DNA from: Coriobacteriaceae bacterium
Lineage (GTDB): Bacteria; Actinomycetota; Coriobacteriia; Coriobacteriales; Atopobiaceae
Length of the DNA stretch: 64,000 bases
Reading direction: 5' to 3'
Assembly (NCBI GenBank): GCA_004557505.1
Contig: SFGZ01000002.1
Location: forward strand, 124,001-188,000
A program made the position numbers and the translations under genes. Positions 11,401-17,396 of this stretch are shown here, piece by piece (position 1 is the stretch's first letter; each line of letters begins with the position of its first letter). A model generated the notes under the pieces. It did no database searches. It was not told the DNA's origin and worked only from the letters and a program-made list of their open reading frames with translations.

Positions 11401-11868
11401 GCGCTCCAGAAGGCATACGACGGCCTGGCCAAGGTTGCGGCCCCGCCAGTGGAAAAGCCAGACGATACCGACCAGGGCAGCACGGGCAGCACGCAGCAGC
11501 CGGGCGGCGGTACGGGCAGCACGCAGCAGCCGGACGGCGGTACGGGCAGCCAGGGCAGCACGGGCAGCACGCAACAACCAGGCGGCGGCATGGGTGGCAC
11601 CAGTCAGAACAGCGCGCAGCAGCCTGGCGACACCGGCCAAAGCGGTGCCGACAACGGCAATGCCGGCGCGCAGCGGCCAGGCAGCGGCGACCAGGGCGGC
11701 GCTGGCAGCCAGGGCAACACCGGTTCGGGCTCGGGCAGGGGCGGCAAGGCCGTGCCCGCGACCAGCGACGCGATCGCCGGCATCATGCCTGTGGCCGCGG
11801 CGGCAGCCGGTCTCGCCCTCTGCGGTCTTGCGCTGATGCGTGGTCGCAAGAAGGAGGGCCAGCGCTAG
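5419..11868 (+). CDS. Giant secreted GH31 glycosidase, probable alpha-N-acetylgalactosaminidase type
   Basis: 2149 residues. The ATG at 5419 follows GGGAGAAGG, and a signal peptide ends near ALA-42/43. A GH31 catalytic part follows to about 760. Its candidate nucleophile is Asp499 in LKTDVAWVGPGYSF and its candidate acid/base is Asp550 in WTGDQSGGNWEY. These contexts match GH31 alpha-GalNAc-ases better than alpha-glucosidases. Downstream modules, with approximate residues: FN3-like 981-1075; F5/8C 1075-1211; dockerin-like 1215-1282; cohesin-like 1291-1424; discoidin-like 1436-1604; Big_2 1608-1698; FIVAR 1701-1770; F5/8C 1783-1933; FIVAR 1940-2008. Then comes a Gln/Pro/Gly/Thr-rich repeat linker and a tail of VPATSD (2112-2117), a membrane helix and RGRKK. 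That tail looks like a non-canonical sortase signal. A surface mucin-degrading role is inferred. Confidence 0.85.
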   Translation: MAFGEFNLFRSGGGGSALEGALVISTLILVAALTFAAPTPALAATYSGALKAVEAASLDTAGGNVVNITFNDGVRGRITFLDDGIFRYSVDPTGEFSEYATPRKPEHVAKIQAQPDSSDVYGHPQASVSESDGKIVIASGTTSIEFDKASAKMTVKRDGKVVMEERSPLDIGDSATTQTLVRHDGEDFFGGGTQNGRFIHTGTTIDISNESNWVDGGVASPSPFYWSDAGYGVLRNTFQDGSYDFGATAPDTITTRHDEAKLDAYYFVADAASGSTTASVAQDLLKGYFKVTGNPVLLPEYAFYVGHLNAWNRDMWSGAAMSGYKKWQIKGGADSSDANAGDIKYESGGTGVEMQGNSLVETLNGTGPTVGTENIPAGVTYSRDFSARARLDSYVANDMPLGYFLPNDGYGAGYGQNGYKKTGGVNADGSSTQERLDAVRANVQNLKEFSDYAAEHGVATGLWTQSDLKPTSDPGTEWQLLRDFDQEVTTGGVTTLKTDVAWVGPGYSFALNGTKTAYDTVTDKASKRPNIITLDGWAGTQRYAAIWTGDQSGGNWEYIRFHVPTYIGQSLAGNPNIGSDNDGIFGGNPVIATRDYQWKSFAPLMLDMDGWGSYVKSPQTHGDPYTGISRMYLKLKSQLMPYIYTTAASAANIDTGNGDAGLPTVRAILLSDDSDYAQSTATQYEYTLGEDFLVAPIVQNTRGDDSNGGVGDGNDVRNGIYLPGDANSIWIDYFTGKQYRGGQVLNSFDAPLWKLPVFVKANAIIPMYQPNNNPNDVDRSIRNVEFFATAGENSYTQYEDDGIFIDADLKESNDKEYGTENKVSYGGHVSTTYTSKVDASGKAVFTAEKSQGGYAGYEKDRTTTFIANVSEEPTSIVAKNGDEELKEREVDTQAAFDAAVPAEGEFVVFYNERPNLNYGASSAASDAVRAEKFSSQEIPTTPKLYVKFAKTDVQANRQTLELGGFKNDGVLDANVEDASLEAPVLKTPTEEDGDLTPTSFRLSWDKVDGATSYELMIDGALNSVPAGTDEHPVTSFTATDQAYNSTHKVRIRQRTATGFSRWSDEMTVVTLQDPWRNVPQPESVDWKHGDSWGGLANAFDHNRNTMFHSTGDAVGKPMTIDYGRGYQLDRFVYTPRQDGGNGNVSRMKVETSLDGVHWQDHGVAEWDNGNVDDKAVSLKGSFARYLRLTVDGSIGNFFSAGELALYKADGSTPFEIGSIAGDGAVNDTDYQHLSGNCLGRENRAPLDTDWSAHIAAHGADFNLNDAYDVYDMAFTMSKLDGGTTRSGKVGGGIVVVPDKAEVAAGDTVNVDLYADGLVNANAVGALVHFPDDQFEFVGDSLKASPYLAGMENKSKVTTNFEDGNQSVNIAILNRGDKDLYNGSVVLASFKLRAKRDGAVRLPSTAWAVGPTLDFVEAADDGTVTYPDAPQPQSGELAMDDVTTTITNAALPVDDGGNVAKMSQGGSFAPLFDGVEYHDGYAGSGVFEFKWGAETPEVSVPVTLHFDVKQNRALDAVEVVNRKNASGVVGGNGYIKRMRGTILFEDGSSQVFEGGDFDTAQPVYTLVPSAENAAKKVDRVDVEVLETNGGPHLLTISEVNFTYTDRVTPVESVELGENATSMFVGELAKVKADVMPASLGYNQLKVESSNPEVASIVTKQVGENVVSFVRANSAGKATITVKSALDESKSASYELTVREGVNASELDAALAEARSYLKDSYEQDSYAKLAAAMKAGEDLLRGGDYSSDQVARAAIDIRTAIKGLVPRAIDEGELINTEENKDAVSVVDFSSQCEPADLEDGLATNVLDYQDDTYWHSNYVTSLGMPQHLSFDLGGAYDLSGVKFLARQGGTNGDVFEAAVYVADTAEGLATAPRIGVFKFKNNGTVLDGRDTFKEMPFGATGRFVKLEVLHAGGAATDQYASLSEVRFYGTRHEEQAGADMSRLRELVDKIGSERLGADDFTTETWTKLELALADARRTLAEGTATQAEVDSQLAALQKAYDGLAKVAAPPVEKPDDTDQGSTGSTQQPGGGTGSTQQPDGGTGSQGSTGSTQQPGGGMGGTSQNSAQQPGDTGQSGADNGNAGAQRPGSGDQGGAGSQGNTGSGSGRGGKAVPATSDAIAGIMPVAAAAAGLALCGLALMRGRKKEGQR
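11450..11740 (+). repeat. In-frame tandem repeats coding the wall-spanning linker
   Basis: Inside the GH31 gene, near-identical units of the form ggcagcacgcagcagccggg recur about every 30-60 bases and encode GSTQQPGGGTG-type repeats. Low-complexity Gly/Gln/Pro linkers of this sort usually span the cell wall before a sortase signal. The copy number is likely to vary between strains. Confidence 0.7.
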
Positions 11869-11900
11869 AATACCCGTTGTCATGTGACGGAACCGCAATG

Positions 11901-11936
11901 CGACCGTTCGGTGAGGTGACCCCCGCCGGACGGTCG
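11901..11936 (+). terminator. Hairpin after the GH31 gene, probable terminator
   Basis: CGACCGTTCGG (11901-11911) pairs with CCGGACGGTCG (11926-11936), with one G-U pair, followed by a weak T-rich tail (tttgcttg). A related hairpin with the same 5' arm lies after the next gene (13630-13672), so this is a recurring terminator-type element. Confidence 0.55.
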
Positions 11937-12225
11937 TTTGCTTGCTGAGAACTCCAGATTTGGACTATATTTATAAAATACACCGTGGTTTGGATAACAG
12001 GCAGCTCTTTCGAGGGGCGTATGTCTGGCTGGCCATCCTCGCCTTTCCTCTGCCGGTCGGAGCGGTTGCCTCCATGCCCATACCAGTCTTTTGTTGGGCT
12101 GGTTTTGCCCTATGGGCGTGCGCCTTTGCCATGCCGCACGCGATGCTGCCGTGGGCTCCACGCTTCAACGGGCACGAAAAAAGCCCGGTTGGTGATTGAT
12201 CAGGAGAGACAGAAAGGAGTAAGAC

Positions 12226-12336
12226 TTGGCGTCCGTTGAAAGAGCCCCCGGCAGCCTGTCCCGCCGCGCATCGGCCTGGCACCATCTGCCAAAGCGCCTT
12301 TCGTTGAAATTGAACGTCGGCAGCGGCAAGACCTGA
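12226..12336 (+). CDS. Candidate small ORF, 36 residues, TTG start
   Basis: A TTG at 12226 is preceded by AGAAAGGAG with a 6-base gap, and the frame runs 36 codons to TGA. The product would be basic (SRRASAWHHLPKRLSLKL in the middle) with no recognisable family. It could be a real small protein, a leader peptide of the downstream gene about 280 bases away, or chance. Only the good ribosome binding site supports it. Confidence 0.25.
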   Translation: MASVERAPGSLSRRASAWHHLPKRLSLKLNVGSGKT

Positions 12337-12619
12337 CGGCGCCTCTGATGCTTCAAAGGCTGACGTTGCAGAAGCGAAGGGCCTGGTACAGATATGGTTT
12401 GAAAGAGACGCATGGCTCGGGTGTCCCGACATGCGTCATAAAGGCCCTGCATGGGCAGGGCGGATCATGACCATCCATATCGTTGCCGTAACCGCAACTT
12501 GAAGTTAATTCTTTCTTACTCATGACGCCCCGGATGATCCTGACCGTACGCAGGCCCGCAGGGAGCAGAAGTCGCCTTCACCGCACTACCAACTAACAGC
12601 AGCATATGAGGAGGCCAAT

Positions 12620-13576
12620 GTGAACACGGTGGGTTTTCCGATGAGCGATAAAGAGAACGAGAAGAGAAGGGCCCTCCTGCCCGAGCACGCCTCTCTGATC
12701 AAGCATCCAGAGGCCCTCTTGTTTGAGAGGGGATACGGAGAGGTCCTTGGCATTGGGGACGATGAGTTTGTCTCTGCTGGGGCAAGGGTCGGATCCAAAG
12801 AGGAGGCCCTAGCCCAAGACATCATCTGCGATCCCAAGGTAGGCGATGCGGGCTATCTTCCGCAGCTCGAAAAGGGAAAGACGGTGTTTGGGTGGGTCCA
12901 TGCCACCGAGAATCGAGACATTACAAACACCCTGATTGACAGGGGCATGACCGCCTATGCCTGGGAAAACATGTACGATGGCGAAAGGCACGTCTTCTGG
13001 CGGAACAACGAGCTTGCCGGGGAGGCCGCAATCATGCACGCCTTCCTATGCTACGGGAGCATGCCCTACGAGACAAAAGTGGCCGTGATTGGGCGCGGAA
13101 ACGCGGCGCGCGGCGCAATCAAGATCTTAAATATGCTCGGGGCAAAAGTGTATCAATACAGCAGAAAGGCCGAAAAACGACTGCGGTCTGAGATCGGCAA
13201 CTACGGCATTGTCGTCAACTGCGTGCTTTGGGACGTGTCGAGAAAAGACCACATCGTCTCTCGCGAAGACCTGTCAAAGATGAAGAAGGGGGCGATGATC
13301 ATTGATGTGAGCTGCGACAGGGGCGGCGGGATTGAGACAAGCGTTCCCACCACAATCGAGCACCCAACCTACGTGGTGGATGGAATTGTCCACTATGCGG
13401 TGGATCATACGCCCGCACTGTTCTACAGGACATTCTCGAAAAGCAACTCAAAGCTGATCTATCCCTACGTCGACCAGCTCGTGGAGGGGGAGATTGGAAG
13501 CGTGCTCTTAAACGCGAAGGTGATGGAGCATGGACGCATCATCGACCGCAGGATCAGCGAGGTCCAGGGGCGATAA
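12620..13576 (+). CDS. N5-(carboxyethyl)ornithine synthase-like oxidoreductase
   Basis: 318 residues, the size of the lactococcal N5-(carboxyethyl)ornithine synthase. That enzyme joins pyruvate to ornithine by NADPH-dependent reductive condensation and belongs to the alanine dehydrogenase/PNT superfamily. The N-terminus KRRALLPEHASLIKHP matches the family start. A Rossmann segment VAVIGRGNAARGAIKIL lies near residues 154-170. The C-terminal part has IIDVSCDRGGGIETS and a late HTPALFYRTFSKS, also family features. GTG at 12620 is the start: GAGGAGG precedes it, and the ATG two bases earlier runs straight into TGA. It stands alone between two terminator-like hairpins, so it is probably transcribed by itself. 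Confidence 0.8.
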   Translation: MNTVGFPMSDKENEKRRALLPEHASLIKHPEALLFERGYGEVLGIGDDEFVSAGARVGSKEEALAQDIICDPKVGDAGYLPQLEKGKTVFGWVHATENRDITNTLIDRGMTAYAWENMYDGERHVFWRNNELAGEAAIMHAFLCYGSMPYETKVAVIGRGNAARGAIKILNMLGAKVYQYSRKAEKRLRSEIGNYGIVVNCVLWDVSRKDHIVSREDLSKMKKGAMIIDVSCDRGGGIETSVPTTIEHPTYVVDGIVHYAVDHTPALFYRTFSKSNSKLIYPYVDQLVEGEIGSVLLNAKVMEHGRIIDRRISEVQGR

Positions 13577-13910
13577 GAACTGGCTGGGTGCATAGGGCCA
13601 GACAGGGCGAGGTGGCTGACAGAGCCGCCAGGCGACCGTTCGGCGAGGCGATGCTCCGCCGGGCGGCCGCCTCTTTGTCCCGCCGGCAGGCGCTTGGCGG
13701 CGTGCGTCCTTCGTTGGAGCTGACCCAGCGGATAGCCAACGCATCAGTGATATCCGCAGGGTTCTGCGAGAAGCCCTGAGGTAATATAAAGCCACCTGTT
13801 ACTTGACAATCATGGATTGCTTGAATGAAGGACAGTCAGGCAAATCACGAGTTTTGATGGGGTAGCATGGGTGGAGATGAGCTGAAGCAGGGCGATTAAA
13901 GGACAAGTCT
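13577..13910. other. Intergenic stretch with terminator-like hairpin and possible promoter
   Basis: 334 bases. It contains the hairpin at 13630-13672 and a TTGACA at 13803-13808 that could be the -35 of the following ABC operon, although the -10 17 bases on is weak. I see no gene. Confidence 0.4.
13630..13672 (+). terminator. Strong hairpin after carboxyethylornithine synthase gene
   Basis: AGGCGACCGTTCGGCG (13630-13645) pairs with CGCCGGGCGGCCGCCT (13657-13672): 13 Watson-Crick pairs, two G-U and one mismatch. Then comes ctttgtcc. It shares its 5' arm with the hairpin at 11901-11936. The T-tail is weak, so termination is likely but not certain. Confidence 0.5.
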
Positions 13911-14573
13911 ATGTGGGTGCTAAAGAACCTTAGCGTTGGATATGGCAACAAGGCGCTTATCACAGGGATTAACCTGTCGTTTGATATCGGAGACCGCTTC
14001 TGCATCGTTGGCGACAACGGGTCTGGTAAAAGCACGCTATACCGTACCATTGCCGGGCATATCCCTCCCCTCAACGGAGTGATGTCAAATGACCTGGCGA
14101 CATCCTGCTCGATCGTCTCCGACTCCGTTCGCCCGCCATCAGACTGTACGGTTGCTGAGCTTTGCGGCCTTCTCGGGGAGATAGGGGATAGCCGGATAAA
14201 AACGCGTGCTCCGGGCATCTTCAACTTCATTAAGAACAACGCAGATTGCCGTGTCTCTCACTTAAGTCTGGGGCAAAGGCGGCTTTTGGAAATCGGCATT
14301 TGTCTTGCTGCGGGCAGGTCGATTTTAATTTTAGATGAGGCGTTCAGCGGGCTTGACTACCGAAGCCGGGAGCTGTGCCTTGGAGTGGTGAACTCCCTAT
14401 CAGACATCACGGTTTTCAACACCTCGCACAATCTCGAAGACATTGTCGATTTAAATGGGTTGATTGTGTATATCGATCCGATAGAAAAGAAGCTCTTCAA
14501 GTACAGAGGAGCGCGAGACGTCCGCTCCCTACGCCGTTTTATGGTTCGTCGCGCAGAAATGGTGGCAAGTTGA
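13911..14573 (+). CDS. ABC transporter ATP-binding protein (small, stand-alone)
   Basis: 220 residues, one ATPase domain. Motifs are Walker A GDNGSGKST (about residue 38), a slightly unusual signature LSLGQRR in place of LSGGQ, Walker B ILILDEAFSGLD, and the switch His in FNTSHNLEDI. The ATG at 13911 has AAAGGA upstream. The stop is two bases before the start of a membrane protein gene, so the two form an ABC exporter. Small two-gene exporters of this kind often move peptides or confer self-protection, but nothing here identifies the cargo. Base composition is somewhat AT-richer than the flanking housekeeping genes. Confidence 0.85.
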   Translation: MWVLKNLSVGYGNKALITGINLSFDIGDRFCIVGDNGSGKSTLYRTIAGHIPPLNGVMSNDLATSCSIVSDSVRPPSDCTVAELCGLLGEIGDSRIKTRAPGIFNFIKNNADCRVSHLSLGQRRLLEIGICLAAGRSILILDEAFSGLDYRSRELCLGVVNSLSDITVFNTSHNLEDIVDLNGLIVYIDPIEKKLFKYRGARDVRSLRRFMVRRAEMVAS

Positions 14574-14575
14574 TA

Positions 14576-15334
14576 ATGGTTACAAGTGGTCATATTATTG
14601 GTTTTGAGCTAAAGCGTCTAGTTCGTTGCAAAGTCATCGCGTGCTGCGTGGGTGCATTCGTGCTCTATGGAATTGCCGCCTTGGTGTTTTTGACGCAAGC
14701 CGCAGCCAGGCCGGGGGTTACTGCGGGGAATGCCGCGCTGTACATTGAGGGAATGTTGTGTTGCCAGCTAAGCGTATTTACAATCGGCGTTCTTGCTGTG
14801 TACTGCTTTGCCAACGTCACTGCTAACGGCGAGCATTTGTTTCTTGAACAGATGGGCGTGCCGCTAAAGAAGGTTGTTTGGGCGAGACTGGCGCTTCTTT
14901 CAATCGTTTGCACACTCTCAATAGTTCTTTTGTTTTCAATAACCGCCCTATGCCTGTCGACAGAGATGCAGACTCTGATCTCCGTCGCAGCTATATCCGT
15001 CATCTCTGTACTTGACACCATTCTGTTGGGATGCCTGATTGGATATATCTCAAAAAATGGGTTTGTCGGAGCATTCGCTATATTTGCAGTGGCAATTGTA
15101 TCAAGCTTCATAAACACGGCGGTTTCCGGCCTTTTCCTGCAGTTTGACTCCAATAGTCTCACGGCGCAAACTCTCTCCTTCCTTACGGGGTGGGAGCAGC
15201 AATCCATTTGTGTTTTTGGATTTGACCTGAGCAGCGTGGCCCTTCCGCTGGCGCTGTCCCTAGAACTGGTCTGGCTTGTGGTGTTGGTGGCTCTTGTTTG
15301 GGTGGCGCTCAGAAGAGGCAGCCGGTTGAACTAA
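14576..15334 (+). CDS. ABC-2-type membrane permease, partner of the preceding ATPase
   Basis: 252 residues with about six hydrophobic segments, for example VIACCVGAFVLYGIAALVFL, LSVFTIGVLAVYCFANV and LVVLVALVWVAL. The ATG at 14576 is chosen because it begins right after the ATPase stop and the membrane helices start soon after it; an upstream extension of the frame runs through the ATPase gene and is not membrane-like. No sequence feature reveals the substrate. It is probably translationally coupled to 13911-14573. Confidence 0.8.
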   Translation: MVTSGHIIGFELKRLVRCKVIACCVGAFVLYGIAALVFLTQAAARPGVTAGNAALYIEGMLCCQLSVFTIGVLAVYCFANVTANGEHLFLEQMGVPLKKVVWARLALLSIVCTLSIVLLFSITALCLSTEMQTLISVAAISVISVLDTILLGCLIGYISKNGFVGAFAIFAVAIVSSFINTAVSGLFLQFDSNSLTAQTLSFLTGWEQQSICVFGFDLSSVALPLALSLELVWLVVLVALVWVALRRGSRLN

Positions 15335-15493
15335 AAACCCAGTCAAACGCCCGGGCGCGATTCGGTGATTCTCGAGGCTAGGGGAGTGCTCGCCCTTGGC
15401 CTAGGGCACCTGTGCCAAACAGCCCCAGGCGCAATAAGCTGACGTCACATGCCGGGACCAGTTTAGAACCGAATAATGGCTGTTAAACCGCTA

Positions 15494-15512
15494 TGACAAC
15501 CTGTGGTTGTCA
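15494..15512. promoter_or_regulatory. Perfect palindrome upstream of XRE regulator, candidate operator
   Basis: TGACAACC-TGT-GGTTGTCA is a perfect 8+3+8 inverted repeat. TATCCT at 15517-15522, with ATGACA 18 bases upstream of it, could be a promoter overlapping the palindrome. A second perfect pair, GTTGAGCC (15542-15549) and GGCTCAAC (15588-15595), lies between it and the gene. The first is a likely autoregulatory site of the XRE protein at 15615. Confidence 0.5.
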
Positions 15513-15614
15513 GCCTATCCTAAAAAAGCAACTGAAAAGTGGTTGAGCCCGTACTGCCCTCAAGGCAAGAATGGCTTTGACTAAAGCGGCTCAACTGCAT
15601 GGGGGAGGTGTGCG

Positions 15615-16460
15615 ATGTCCCACCTAAGGGAGAACCTGCAATATCTTCGTGCGCAGAGGGGAATGAGCCAGGCCCAGCTGGCGGCGCGGCTCGACGTGAG
15701 TCGCCAATCGGTGGCGAAGTGGGAGGCCGAGAAGAGCTATCCGGAGATGGAGAAGCTCATCAAGATCTGCGAGATATTCGGATGCTCGATGGACGGCCTC
15801 GTGAGGGGTGACCTTGCCGCGCCAATGTCAGACGCGGTTGAGGAGGGGACGGAGCGCGTCGACATTGTCTCGGAGCCTCCCACCTTGGAGACCTCCCGCA
15901 GTAAACCGGAGACCACAGCACTTGTGGAAGGGTGCGCCTGGGCGGACTACGACACATTTATGATGGCGCGGGCGCGTACGCTTGCGCTCGCCGCCTTCCT
16001 CCCCGCCATCGGGTTCTCGGCCGAATTTTTCACGGAGGCGGTTCAGGCGGACCTGACAGGCGAGATAAACCAGCTTGGACCCATCCTGCTGACGGTGTGT
16101 ATCGCATTCTCCGTAGCCCTGGGGGTTGCGGCGCACCGCGCCCGCACGGCCTTCATCACGAACAACGAGAGCGTTGTGGACCCGGGGTGTGGGGCGGAGG
16201 CGGTGCGTGGCCAAAGGAAGAGGTCCGTCTACCTCTCCCTCTCGCTGGTCGTCGCCATCGCACTGGCATCGAGCCTCATTCCTGGCCTGGATGGGAGATC
16301 GGCTTACGCGTCCGCTGCATACTGGCTGGCTATCGCGATCGCGACTGGGCTGACCGTCAACAGCTGGGTCCGCGCGAGCGCGCTTGACACGGACCGGTAC
16401 AACAAGGCCGCGAAGCGCTTCCTGGCCAAAAAAGATAGCGGAGGCGGAAGGGAGACGTAA
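15615..16460 (+). CDS. XRE-family regulator with C-terminal membrane domain
   Basis: 281 residues. Residues 3-66 form a helix-turn-helix of the XRE type (MSQAQLAARLDVSRQSVAKWE), common in Coriobacteriia and Firmicutes. After a linker, four hydrophobic segments follow (for example LALAAFLPAIGFSAEFF, LLTVCIAFSVALGVAA, SLSLVVAIALASSLIPG, YWLAIAIATGLTV), so the protein is probably membrane-anchored. The ATG at 15615 has GGGAGGTG upstream. Its last base overlaps the start of the ABC ATPase gene, giving an operon of regulator, ATPase and two permease genes. A membrane-tethered regulator next to an exporter suggests sensing of an external compound. Confidence 0.85.
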   Translation: MSHLRENLQYLRAQRGMSQAQLAARLDVSRQSVAKWEAEKSYPEMEKLIKICEIFGCSMDGLVRGDLAAPMSDAVEEGTERVDIVSEPPTLETSRSKPETTALVEGCAWADYDTFMMARARTLALAAFLPAIGFSAEFFTEAVQADLTGEINQLGPILLTVCIAFSVALGVAAHRARTAFITNNESVVDPGCGAEAVRGQRKRSVYLSLSLVVAIALASSLIPGLDGRSAYASAAYWLAIAIATGLTVNSWVRASALDTDRYNKAAKRFLAKKDSGGGRET

Positions 16461-17396
16461 TGGGGGATGCCGGGGCTTGCGACATCGTGTTCAGGGCGTC
16501 AGGAATCACCAAGAGGTACGGGGGGGTTCACCGCCCTCGATGGGTTGGACATGGAGCTGCGGCGTGGGAGGATCTACGGGTTCATCGGCGAGAATGGCGC
16601 AGGCAAGACAACCACGATGAGGATTATCGCCGGGCTTTCCAGGCCGACCGGGGGCACCATCTCCCTGCTCGGGGCGAGCGACGAGCGTGGACTGCGTTCC
16701 GCACGGGCAAAGACGGGGTTCCTCATAGAGGCCCCGGCGGTCTACGAGGGCATGACTGCCTCACAGAACTTGGAGATCCAGTGCCTGCTCCGGGGTATCG
16801 ATGCCGACCCGTGGGTCGAGGAGACGCTTAGTCTGGTGGGCTTGCGTCCCAATGACAGGCGTTCGGTCAAGCACTACTCACTCGGTATGAAGCAGCGCCT
16901 GGGGCTGGCGATAGCCCTGCTGGGTGATCCCGAGTTCCTGGTGCTGGACGAGCCGATAAATGGCCTCGACCCCGCCGGGGTGCGCGAGATCAGGGGGCTT
17001 CTGGAGACCATGAACCGCGAGCGAGGGACGACGATCCTGATCTCGAGCCATATCCTGGCAGAGCTGTCCCATATGGCAACCGATTACATCTTCCTGCACC
17101 GAGGTTGTGTGATCGACCAGTTCAGCGGAGAGGAGTTCTCCCGCAAGAGGAGGCGGACCTTCCGCATCATCACGAGCGACCAGGCGGCCGCAGCGCTCTT
17201 CCTCCCAAAGCGTTTCCCGGGTGCCGAAATCGGGCACGATGCCGAGGGTGCCATCGTCCTGACCGTCCGCCCGGCCCCCGATGCGGCCGAGGTGGAGAGG
17301 GCGATTGAGTCGTGCGGCCTGGAGGTCGACACCCTGATGTGCTCGGACGAGTCCCTGGAGGACTACTTCCTGGCCGCGATGGGAGGTGGGCGATAA
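16460..17396 (+). pseudogene. ABC transporter ATPase (BcrA-type) interrupted by a frameshift in a G7 run
   Basis: The ATG at 16460 overlaps the upstream stop and begins a normal ABC N-terminus (IVFRASGITKRYGG). After the run of seven G at 16520-16526 this frame is lost. The expected continuation FTALDGLDMELRRGRIYGF is in the next frame from 16527 and stays open to 17396. Six G would give one continuous protein of about 311 residues. The downstream part is intact: GENGAGKTTT, LGMKQRLGLA, LVLDEPINGLDPAG and ISSHIL. It could be a sequencing error, a phase-variable gene or a broken gene; a restart at the ATG at 16551 would lack the first strand. Two permease genes follow. Confidence 0.75.

Larger units (their letters stand above)
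11869..12619. other. 751-base intergenic region: hairpin, candidate small ORF, no recognised gene
   Basis: It holds a terminator-like hairpin at 11901-11936, an AT-richer patch at 11950-11990, a candidate 36-codon ORF at 12226-12336 and a short hairpin GCCCTGC-ATGG-GCAGGGC at 12444-12461. The ribosome binding site of the next gene (GAGGAGG) is at 12608-12614. Apart from the small ORF I see no coding sequence with a plausible start on either strand. Confidence 0.5.

Noticed and set aside
16551..17396. A complete shorter ABC ATPase starting at the internal ATG 16551
   Set aside because: It would keep the P-loop but lose the conserved first strand and the aromatic A-loop (KRYGG), and no ribosome binding site precedes it; a frameshifted gene is the better reading.
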